60,000 bases of DNA from Liolophura sinensis (Eukaryota > Mollusca > Polyplacophora > Chitonida > Chitonidae). Positions 27,501 to 39,500 of the stretch are shown here, one piece after another. Each line of letters starts with the position of its first letter. The stretch's first letter is position 1. The notes under the pieces were generated by a model. The model saw only the letters and a program-made list of their open reading frames with translations, was not told the DNA's origin and did no database searches. Both the position numbers and the translations under genes were made by a program. The DNA is taken from positions 6,930,044-6,990,043 of the forward strand of contig NC_088301.1 of assembly GCF_032854445.1 (NCBI RefSeq). Reading direction: 5' to 3'.

Positions 27501-30500
27501 ACAACCACGCCTTGGGTGAAGGTTAACCCAGGGTTAGCGGATTTAACCCAGGGTCAGTGGCTAACGCCCCTTTGAACAACCAGGCCTTGGGTGAAAGTTA
27601 ACCCAGGGCTAGTGGATCTAACCCAGGGTCAGTGGCTAACACCCCTTAGAACAACCAGGCCTTGGGCGAGAGTTAACCCAGGGTTAACATATTTAACCCA
27701 GGGTCAGTGGCTAACACCCCTTTGAACAACCAGGCCTTGGGTGAAAGTTAACCCAGGGTTAGTGGATCTAACCAAGGGTCAGTGGCTAACACCCCTTAGA
27801 ACAACCAGGCCTTGGGCGAGAGTTAACCCAGGGTTAACATATTTAACCCAGGGTCAGTGGCTAACACCCCTTTGAACAACCAGGCCTTGGGTGAAAGTTA
27901 ACCCAGGGTTAGTGGATCTAACCAAGGGTCAGTGGCTAACGCCCCTTTGAACAACCAGGCCTTGGGTGAAAGTTAACCCAGGGCTAGTGGATCTAACCCA
28001 GGGTCAGTGGCTAACACCCCTTTGAACAACCAGGCCTTGGGTGAAAGTTAACCCAGGGTTAGTGGATCTAACCAAGGGTCAGTGGCTAACACCCCTTTGA
28101 ACAACCAGGCCTTGGGTGAAAGTTAACCCAGGGTTAGCGGATTTAACCCAGGGTCAGTGGCTAACACCCCTTTGAACAACCAGGCCTTGGGTGAAAGTTA
28201 ACCCAGGGTTAGTGGATCTAACCCAGGGTCAGTGGCTAACACCCCTTTGAACAACCAGGCCTTGGGTGAAAGTTAACCCAGGGTTAGTGGATCTAACCCA
28301 GGGTCAGTGGCTAACACCCCTTTGAACAACCAGGCCTTGGGTGAAAGTTAACCCAGGGTTAGCGGATTTAACCCAGGGTCAGTGGCTAACACCCCTTTGA
28401 ACAACCAGGCCTTGGGTGAAAGTTAACCCAGGGCTAGCAGATCTAACCCAGGGTCAGTGGCTAACACCCCTTTGAACAACCAGGCCTTGGGTGAAAGTTA
28501 ACCCAGGGTTAGTGGATCTAACCCAGGGTCAGTGGCTAACACCCCTTTGAACAACCAGGCCTTGGGTGAAAGTTAACCCAGGGCTAGCGGATTTAACCCA
28601 GGGTCAGTGGCTAACACCCCTTTGAACAACCAGGCCTTGGGTGAAAGTTAACCCAGGGTTAGCGGATTTAACTAAGGGCCATTGGCTAATGCCAGTTAGA
28701 ACAACCAGGCCTTGGGTGAAAGTTACCCCAGGGCTAGTGGATTTAACCCAGGGCCAGTGACTAACACCCCTTAGAACAACCAGGCCTTGGGTAAAAGTTA
28801 ACCCAGGGTTAGCGGATTTAACCCAGGGTCAGTGGCTAACACCCTTTTGAACAACCAGACCCAGAAGTTGAGGGAATAGCATGCCAACTGAGTGTCTGTA
28901 AATAGGCATGGCTTGTGAAATTATTTTCTTTCTTTTTTGTGTGTCATTGGTTTATTTAGATCACACAAAGCATTTACCATCCTGTAACAAAACCTGTATG
29001 CAGATTCCAATCTGTTATCTACATGACCTAACTTCCACCAATATTGAGTGTAATATAAAAAATAATATAATTATTTGTTGACATGCAGAGTATACCTGAG
29101 TATAATATGTATCTACTATATCAGCTAGTACTATGAGCTTAGCCAACTTTGGATAATCTACTTTATGCTACATGTATTTGCTTTAACTAAACCAGACGTA
29201 TTATTACACCACTTCGGGAGCGGTAGATTCAGGGTCAATCCTGGTTCGAGTCACACCTACAACCTTAAAAGAGGTTGGCAATCACAGTGAAGTGGATAGT
29301 GCAACTACTGGTTGACCCGTATCAGTATAATGGCAGGGGCAGGGCGGATTACTTGCCTTCGGTAAGGTGTCTCAGTGAAGCAGCACTAGATAAAAGACAG
29401 TGGAAATCCGTCCTGCAACAAGGAGGCACATTACATGCACTCTAAACTCTCCTGCGTCATCATGTGAATGAAAAATTGTTAAGTACGACATTAAACCCAA
29501 ACAGTCACTCATACTTTTACGTGTAGCTGTATATTATAAAGTTCAATGCTCTGTTTGTCTATAGGTTGGTTGTCTGACTTTTTGACATTGGCCATTTAGT
29601 GAGAGTGCCAGATGACATTGTAACTACTGTAATTCTTCAATAATAGTTTGCATGGTGTTTGATCTGTGAAAAATCTGAGGAAGTATTTGGAAATTGTGAT
29701 TGTTTTTTTTACTCATTTTTACATGTATATATTTTTATGACATTTTTATCTTTTTGTGATACAGTTGCAGCTTGAAAACTGAGGACATTCTAAAAAACCA
29801 GTTTTTACTCAAGTGAAAGCTTGAAAGGTGGTTTACCGTAATTCCTCATCCTATTGGCATATGAAAGATCAAATTTCAGCGTAATTTATGCACAATTAAG
29901 TTGATTTTGGAGACAAAAATACATTGGTTGGATTGGCCAATTTCAGGGCTTCACAAAAAGTTTAATTTCATCAGTCTACACAGAATAAAGCCTTCAGAGT
30001 ATGCTTGAATAAAGACTTTGAAAACATGTGAATAGGTTGAAGAATTACAATAAACACTTTCTTGTACACCACATATGCATGAAAATTGGAACAATGAACA
30101 GGTGCCATGTTAGGACACATGTATCAAAAGTTAATAGGATCAAAACTGTGTATTACATCAAGGTTTGACTGTCGGAGATGATTTGTGGAAGTGGTCTCTG
30201 ATTATGCATGAGAATCGAGATAATGAAGGTGTTTGACATTTGCCCAAGGCATATTAAATTTCTTCAGGGCCAGTGATTGAATTTAGCTTCATGCCAATGG
30301 ACATGTGGGATGGTTTTCGTGGGATGAGTGATCAAAAAGGTTAATTTCGACCCTTGTTAACTTTAGCTCTTCTGTTTCAGGAGGAGAAGAAGGTCGATCT
30401 CAGGATGTAATTAATCAGCTGTTATCTGATGCACTGGACTCAGAAGACGATTCTGTTAAACCAGAGGACTTTCTCTCCTCACAAAACAGGTGGGTAAAAG

Positions 30501-33500
30501 CTATCTCCCCTTAAAAGGTTCTGTCAATTTCACATGACGAAAACTTTACGGAAGGGCATGCATTTTGGCAAAAACTTAATTCTTGATTTAGGACGTGCGG
30601 CAGTTTAACCATGTGCATATATAAAGAAGGTATAATGTTGAGGCAAGATGTTGCTTATTAATTTCTTTAAATAGATTTGAATTGAACATTTATCAAATGC
30701 AACTCGGTAGCACAATGATGTCAAGAATGCTCATCAGAATGGAGAATGGTGGGTGGAGGAACTTTTTGGCACTTGGCCAATGTTGTTGTGCGTTTGATTC
30801 CAACTCTCGCTGTTCTGGCTGCAACTTTAGGTTGGGAGAATTGTGAGGTATACCTGGTAAAGGCCTGTAGTTAGTGACAACACTAACTATTTATGAATAA
30901 ATAAATAAACTAACAGAAATGTGTAAAACTGACATGTATTTATTTATTTATGTATTTGATTGGTGCTTTACGCAGTACTCAAGAATATTTCACATATACG
31001 ACGGCGGCCAGCAGAGCCCGGGGGAAACCCACAACCGTCCGTAGGTTGCTGAGAGAACTGACATGTATCGTACATAGAAGGCACTATGACACTATATAAT
31101 TGTAGAAAAATTAATATTGGCACAAAAATTAAATTTTTGTGTTCTTAGTTACAGATATGGATTTTCAACCCCTTTGTACTGTATACGCACGTTAGGAGCA
31201 TCTGCCCCTAATCTGTGGCACTGACAGTCACCTAGTTTGTCAGTTGCCTCACCCCTTCCTGAGCTGAAAGCTCCAGTCACAAAACACAGGTTCAAAATCA
31301 ACTGTAGAAAGATGTTTGTCATGAATAGTTTTATCCCATGATTTCCTATACTGCCACACCATTTTTAACCGCTGATTTACGGGCAGAATAGTTTTTTTTC
31401 AACATTGGTAGAGGGTATAAGAAGAAAAATAATACTTGGAAATCACATAATGTGTAGAGAAGCATCTTGGTAATTTTTACTGATGAACACATATTTACAT
31501 GATTGTAAAACCTTGAAAAACAGAAAAACATCATAATCAGACAAAATAATCAGGTAGGTTTTCAGTTTTATGTTTATTCCATTTTGGGATTTTTTTTTGC
31601 ATCCGGTCACTTGTAAAACACCTTAAAATTGTTACCGCGTAATGGAATTTATACTCTTTATAAGACTTGTTTGTACGAAGTGACAAATGAAAATTCTTCT
31701 CCTTACAGTACGATAGAATATGATCGGTATGGATTCCTGAGGCAACATGATGCTGATGAAGATGTACTGGTTACCAGGGCAACAGAGTTACAACGACGCT
31801 CCAGGGAGTTAGAAATCCAGATCAAAGTGAGTTGATGAGATAGCAGAGGGATGTACAGTGTGAAATATATATACAAGAATTGTGCATGGTGGAAGTTCTG
31901 AAAGTTCTGTGTTCACGTTAAGTTAATTTTCTAGCTATTGAAACGGGACCACGTTTGGTACTTTTTGTCCTCGCATAATAATGTTATATAAGGATATGAT
32001 GCATGTCTGATACATTTATTTCAGTTTATATTTGTTGTTTATATCCAACCATATACTTTTGATCTGAATTATGGTAATATTTATTAATATATTAAAAATA
32101 TAAATATGATCAAAATCCAGGTTGAACACATTTTTTAGGTGGAAAGACCAAATTCTTGTGTAAATTTATTTATTAAATGTGTGTTAAATTCCCATACATA
32201 ACATTATTACACAAAGACTATATATACCAAAAGATGGTCCCAAATACCCACCATACAAACATTATTTTCAAGTTTCTTTTTGAAGAAAAATTGAAAAAAA
32301 ATATTGAAGACCATATTTATGACTAACTTTTCACACCCTTTCATCTGAACTTGAAAGTGCAATTTTTATGTTTTTTCCGCCTTTAACAGTAGCTTTACAA
32401 AGGTCAGTGGATTTACAAAGGTCAGTGGATTTACAAAGGTCAGTGGATTACTCCTGACAGTAAGGTTCCTCCAGCCATAAAACCGGCTGCCGTCTTATGA
32501 AGAGAAAAATTCTTGAGTAGAACTTTAAACAACAATAAATAAATGAATAAATTCAGACATAATATAAGTCTGTTAAAGTGAAATAGGTCTGTTCCCTATT
32601 TTTAGGACGGACCCAGGAGCCTCTCACCAATGCGGTTGCTGTGAGTTCAAGTCCAGCTCATGCTGGCTTCCTCTCCGGCCGTAAGTGGGAAGGTCTGCCA
32701 GCAACCTGGGGATGGTCGTGGGTTTCCGCCGGGTCCTGCCCGGTTTCCTCCCACCATAATGCTGGCCGCCGTTGTATAAGTGAAATATTCTGGTGTATGG
32801 TGTAAAACACCAATTAAATAAAATAAATAAATAAATATTTTTAGGACGGGGCCTCCGAGGCTCACTTGGTTAGCGTACTAGCGCAGCGTAATGACCTAGG
32901 AGCCTCTCACCAATGCGGTCGCTGTGAGCTCAAGTCTAGCTCATGCTGGCTTCCTCTCTGGCCGCAAGCGGGAAGGTCTGACAGCAACTATGAATGGTGT
33001 TGGGTTTTCCCCTGGCTGTGCTCGGTTTCCTCCCACCATAATGCTGGCCGCCATCGAATAAGTGAAATATTCTTGAGTACAGTGTAAAACACCAGTCAAA
33101 TAAATAAATAAATAAATAAATATTTGTAGGAAGTTGACCAGTCTGCAGGTGTATCTCATCAGGTTAAATGGGAGAACTTTATGGTGAGTCTAGGGGAGAG
33201 ACCTTTGCAGAGAAGCCCAGAGCTGAAGGCACTAGTGAGAGGGGGAATCCCCCACCAGTACAGAGAGCCAATATGGAAAGGGTAAGTGGGCATTAATTAG
33301 TACCTCATCAATCTCTAATCCCTTTTGACAGTGCCTGGAATGACTGTGAAATTTTAAGGAAATTCCTTTCTCCTCTGCAGATTAACAAAATACATTAAAT
33401 ATACACTAAATATGAGAAGGGACTTAGAGATAGTATTTTAGCAGATATACATATAACTCTTGAGCTTGTTTTTGGCGCGACTTATTGACCTGTCAAAAAC

Positions 33501-36500
33501 GTGTTATTGGATGTATATGTAGCCTCGTAGAAGGTGCAATGCACACACTTTTTAAGAATGCAAGCAACTCAGTTTTCATATACATGCAATGCTGCATTAC
33601 AAATTTCAGTTTAATACCTGTCAGGGTGGTCATCTGAATGTTGTTTGGTTGCTTCTATTCTGCTGTCATATTAGGAATTTTGTTCTTTTTTCCTTCAGTA
33701 CTATCTGATGTTGTATCAAGGACTTCATTTGGTTTTCTCCACTCTACTGCCATGTCAGGGACTTGGTTTGGTTTCCTCCACTCTACAGGCATGTCAGGGA
33801 TTTGGTTTGGTTTCCTCAACTCTGCTGGCATGTCAGGGATTTGGTTTGGTTTCCTTCACTCTACTGTCATGTCAGGGACTTGGTTTGGTTCCTCCACTCT
33901 ACTGTCGTGTCAGGGACTTGGTTTAGTTTCCTCCACTCTACGCTGTGTCAGGATTTGGTTTGGTTTCTTCCACTCTACTGCCGTGTCAGGGACTTGGTTT
34001 GGTTTCCTTCACTCTACTGCAGTGTCAGGGATTTGGTTTGGTTTCCTCCACTCTACAGCATGTCAGGGATTTGGTTTGGTTTCCTCCACTCTGCTGGCAT
34101 GTCATGGATTTGGTTTGGTTTCCTTCACTCTACTGGCATGTCAGGGACTTGGTTTGGTTTCCTCCACTCTACTGTCGTGTCAGGGACTTGGTTTGGTTTC
34201 CTCCCCTGTACTGCCGTGTCAGGGATTTGGTTTGGTTTCTTCCACTCTACTGCCGTGTCAGGGACTTGGTTTGGTTTCCTTCACTCTACTGCCGTGTCAG
34301 GGATTTGGTTTGGTTTCTTCCACTCTACTGCCGTGTCAGGGACTTGGTTTGGTTTCCTTCACTCTACTGTCATGTCAGGGATTTGGTTTGGTTTCCTCCT
34401 CTCTACTGCCGTGTCAGGGATTTGGTTTGGTTTCCTTCACTCTGCTGTCATGTCAGAGATTTGGTTTGGTTTCCTTCACTCCATTGTCGTGTCAGGGATT
34501 TGGTTTGGTTTCCTTCACTCTACTGCCGTGTCAGGGATTTGGTTTGGTTTCCTCCACTCTACTGCCGTGTCAGGGATTTAGTTTGGTTTCCTCCACTCTA
34601 CTGTCATGTCAGGGATTCGGTTTGGTTTCTCCACTCTGCTGTTGTAAAATATCGATCAGGTAAATGAATTATGGAAATTTACATGTACTCCTGTATTATT
34701 ATATGTCTTTATGTGTTCGGGTTTTTTTTCTTTCTAGGTGTATAAATTTACATATCCAGTCCAAGCCAAGCAACCACTATCAAAACCTAGTCAAAAGTTC
34801 TGAGAAGAACAAACACAATCCTGCTGCTAAACAGGTACTGGTCGCTTTAGACAAAAGATATGACTTCAACAGGCCACTTGTTGTCCTCAACAAAATATAT
34901 GACTTAAACAGGTACATGTACTGATCATCTTAAACAAAAGGTATGACTTAGAAATGACAACCTACAGTATTTGACCTATAAGTTTGTCCCAAAAGGTGCA
35001 TTTTTAAAAGTCATAAAAGTGTGGAAAAAATTTAAAGGTCATAAATTATTACTTTTGATTATTTCTCTATGCTTCACACATCTCTCAGAATGTTCAAAAT
35101 ATTGGCAAAGAGGAGGTTGAAAAGGTTGAAGAGTAAGGGTTAACAGGTGCTGGTCATCTTAGACAAAAGATAGACTATCTAGAATAGGACTTACGGATAA
35201 TTTTTTGATAATTGTATAAATGAATGTGCTCAAGTTACATGTAAAGTCACATGGCTGAATAAATTAAAAGTCACCTAAAATCTGTTCATAAGAAAGTTCA
35301 TAAGAAAGATTACTTCAGGTACCTTAGTTTTTAATTAAATAACATTTTGAGTGTAGCGTTAAAAGGCAATAAAGGAATCCAGCAATAGATTGGTTTGTGA
35401 TGATTAAATCGTTGCTGTTTTGCTAGGTTGAGCTTGATCTACTGCGGACACTCCCCACCAACAAGTATTATGAGGCCATGGACAGTGAAGGGATCACCAA
35501 GTTACGCAGAGTGCTGTTAGCCTACAGCTGGCATAACCCTGACATAGGCTACTGTCAGGTAATGTAAACACTTTTGCGGTTAAATTGTGCAGAAAAATGG
35601 TAGAAATACTTGTACCCTAACTTTTCTAACATTTGGGACAGATATTGGAAGTGTTGAATGCAGAATATTACATTTCTTTACCAGCCTTTTGGAAAAGTAA
35701 AGATAGAGTATGTTGTTCATTAAAAAAGAAACTCAGTATTCCTGCTAATTCCTGCTGGCACACTATTAAACCGCTAGGCCAAGGAGGCTCGCTGTACATG
35801 TATTACACAGAGCCAGCGTTGGCCAATGGCTAAAGGATACAGGAAAATTAACTCTAAAACAATGATTATGGTCTTAAGGGAAATGAAGAAACTTTTTGGG
35901 GTATTTTTGGGCATAGTAGTATTTTGTATCTCGTAATTACCACCTCTGTTTTATGCATACTCTCCATCCATGGTCAGAAATTTTTGGAAATGTCAACAAT
36001 GAATTCGGCATAGCAGGACCAGCCTTTGCTCCCCTCAGAGTTGATTGGACAGCTATGACCTTTGTTTCTTCTTAATTTTCGGGCTTACCACTGGGGCATT
36101 ATGAAAATTTTAAAGCCATTTTTATGGCCCAAGAAGAAAGCTGAGAAGCTTTTCTGTCACCCTGTATGTTATGCACATCATAAACCTTTTTTTTAATATG
36201 TTATGTTGCATATTTCTTTCCTTTCGTTATTCCTTTCCTTTTAGTTGTTATGTTGATAATAAGGCTCTCAGAATTAAACTGAACACTGATTGAACGAATT
36301 GTCTGATTATAAAACGTGTTATTTCTTGTGCAGGGTTTAAATCGATTGGCTGCCATTGCCCTGTTATTTTTGAGTGAAGAAGATGCTTTCTGGTGTCTGG
36401 TGGCCATCGTGGAGGTGATCATGCCACAGAGTATTACACACGGACGCTGATGGCAGCACAGGCTGATCAGGTAGGACAGTAGTTCTGGTGTCTGGTGACC

Positions 36501-39500
36501 ATTGTGGAGGTGATCATGTCACAGGAGTATTACACTCGGACACTGGTGGCAGCACAGGCTGATCAGGTAGGACAGGAGTTCTGGTGTCTGGTGGCCATTG
36601 TGGAGGTGATCATGGCACAGGAGTATAACATACAGACACTGGTGGCCCATTATGGAGGTGATCATGCCACAGGAGTATTACACACGGACACTGATGGCAG
36701 CACAGGCTGATCAGGTAGGACAGTAGTTTTGGTGTCTGGTGGCCATTGTGGAGTTGATTATGCCACAGGAGTATAACATACAGACACTGATGGAAGCACA
36801 GGCTGATCAGGTAGGACAGTAGTTTTGGTGTCTGGTGGCCATTGTGGAGGTGATTATGCCACAGGAGTATAACATACAGACACTGATGGAAGCATAGGCT
36901 GATCAGGTAGGACAATAGTTCTGGTGTCTGGTGACCATTGTGGAGGTCATCATGCCACAGGAGTATTTCACAGAGACACTGATGGCAGCACAGGCTGATC
37001 AGGTAGGACAGTAGTTTTGGTGTCTGGTGGCCATTGTGGAGGTGATTATGCCACAGGAGTATTACACTCGGACACTGATGGCAGCATAGGCAGATCAGGT
37101 TGGACAATAGTTCTGGTGTCTGGTCACCATTGTGGAGGTGATCATGCCACAGGAGTATTTCACATGGACACTGATGGCAGCACAGGCTGATCAGGTAGGG
37201 CAGTAGTTCTGGTGTCTGGTGGCCATTGTGGAGGTGATAATGCCACAGGAGTATTACACACGGACACTGATGGCAGCACAGGCTGATCAGGTAGGACAGT
37301 AGTTCTGGTGTCTGGTGTGCATTGTGGAGGTGATCATGCCACAGGAGTATTACACACGGACACTGATGGCAGCACAGGCTGATCAGGTAGGACAGGAGTT
37401 CTGGTGTCTGGTGACCATTGTGGAGGTGATCATGGCACAGGAGTATAACATACAGACACTGATGGAAGTACAGGCTGATCAGGTAGGGCAGTAGTTCTGG
37501 TGTCTGGTGTGCATTGTGGAGGTGATAATGCCACAGGAGTATTACACACGGACACTAATGGCAGCACAGGCTGATCAGGTAGGACAGTAGTTCTGGTGTC
37601 TGGTGTGAATTGTGGAGGTGATAATGCCACAGGAGTATTACACACAGACACTGATGGCAGCACAGGCTGATCAGGTAGGACAGGAGTTCTGGTGTCTGGT
37701 GGCCATTGTAGAGGTGATCATGGCACAGGAGTATAACATACAGACACTGATGGAAGTACAGGCTGATCAGGTTAGGACAGTAGTTTTGGTGTCTGGTGGC
37801 CATTGTGGAGGTGATTATGCCACAGGAGTATTACACACGGACACTGATGGCAGCACAGGCTGATCAGGTAGGACAGGAGTTCTGGTGTCTGGTGACCATT
37901 GTGGAGGTAATCATGGCACAGGAGTATAACATACAGACACTGATGGAAGCACAGGCTGATCAGGTAGGACAGTAGTTCTGGTGTCTGGTGGCCATTGTGG
38001 AGGTGATCATGCCACAGGAGTATTACACACGGACACTGATGGCAGCACAGGCTGATCAGGTAGGACAGGAGTTCTGGTGTCTGGTGACCATTGTGGAGGT
38101 GATCATGGCACAGGAGTATAACATACAGACACTGATGCAGCACAGGCTGATCAGGTAGGACAGTAGTTCTGGTGTCTGGTGGCCATTGTGGAGGTGATCA
38201 TGCCACAGGAGTATTACACACGGACACTGATGGCAGCACAGGCTGATCAGGTAGGACAGTAGTTCTGGTGTATACGTTCATGTATATATGGAACTGTCAT
38301 TTAACAAAATAATTATGACTGCATGTAACTGTAACTGTAAATGACATAAAATTTTACCCCCAAGGGCACTTTCAGAGGAGAACAAAGGTCAAAATAAGTT
38401 GGATAATGAAACTTACATTTTTGGAGTAAGATAACATATTACCTTCCAAGTAGACCTCAAAAAATCTTTCTAATATCAATTAAACTATCAGAATAAAGCA
38501 AAATGAGTGACTTTAACACAGACAAGTTTTTTTTCAGTCAATTTGCTGGAATTCCTGGCTGTTTTACAATCCCCATTTTCAGTATACAGTAAAAAAAAAT
38601 TTTAAAATGACTTTTGCACAGAAATCTTGGGTTGAGATTGACTTTAGTGATACACTTTGTCAAACAATCCGTGATTTTGTTGGTTTCAGAGGGTTTTGAA
38701 GGATCTTCTGCAGGATAAGCTGCCACGTCTCACGCTCACCTGGACAATATGATGTTGACCTGTCGCTTTTCACATTTAACTGGTTCCTCACCATTTTTTG
38801 TGGACAACATTCCCCCAGAGGTGTTCTTGAGAGTCTGGGATGTCTTTCTGTATGAAGGGAGTAAGGTATGTCACAGATTTAACCCTAGTCAACATTTAAA
38901 AAGTGATTAAAATTTAAATTTAAAATTAAAATTTTGGATTTAAATCTTATGAACTTTTGAAATTGAGGGATTGCAGTGATATTTATAAGATGTCAAAATA
39001 CTATCAAAAACCTCAAAAGCCATACATACATCTACATAAACTAGCAATGTTGTGTGCTAAAGTTTTAAATTCAACTGTTGACGGTTACTTTGAGGAATCT
39101 GTCACATTGATGTGAATGTTGTTGTCAGAATAAATATATACATGGTGCAAGGTTAGGCCATCACCACTGTCATGGTAATGTGACTATAGTGTCACAGTTC
39201 TCACCACAACCTGCATTTGCATTTATTTACATGCTCTTTCAATTTTGCCATGGCCATTTTTAACTATGACAACAATCATTCTGGAATGTATAAGTACATG
39301 TAGCCGTCAAAATCTGCATTTGCATCTCTTCTGCTGCTCTTTAGGTTTGCCCGGCGTTTTTCATGCAACTTTTACAGCAGTCAGATAAAATAAGGAAATT
39401 TAATGTCACAAATCTGCATATGCAACCTTTTCCCATATCAAAGAGCAACTTTGAGGGCAATTTATACATGTTTTTAATTTGATGTTGGATTTTTGGTTTA

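Larger units (their letters stand above)
28861..30380 (+). other. intron 9, last part
   Basis: Holds a second-type tRNA-derived SINE (29205-29510) and a MITE (29838-30052). The rest is unique AT-rich sequence leading to the exon 10 acceptor. Confidence 0.55.

Noticed and set aside
25215-28860. CRISPR-like array
   Set aside because: Contiguous 75-bp repeats without distinct spacers, in an intron of an animal gene.
33638-34667. Plus-strand frames of 341, 272 and 240 codons
   Set aside because: Products of a 39-bp tandem repeat inside intron 12, between two confident TBC exons.
36610-38143. Minus-strand frames of 165, 123 and 82 codons
   Set aside because: Antisense shadows of the 96-bp exon-derived array.
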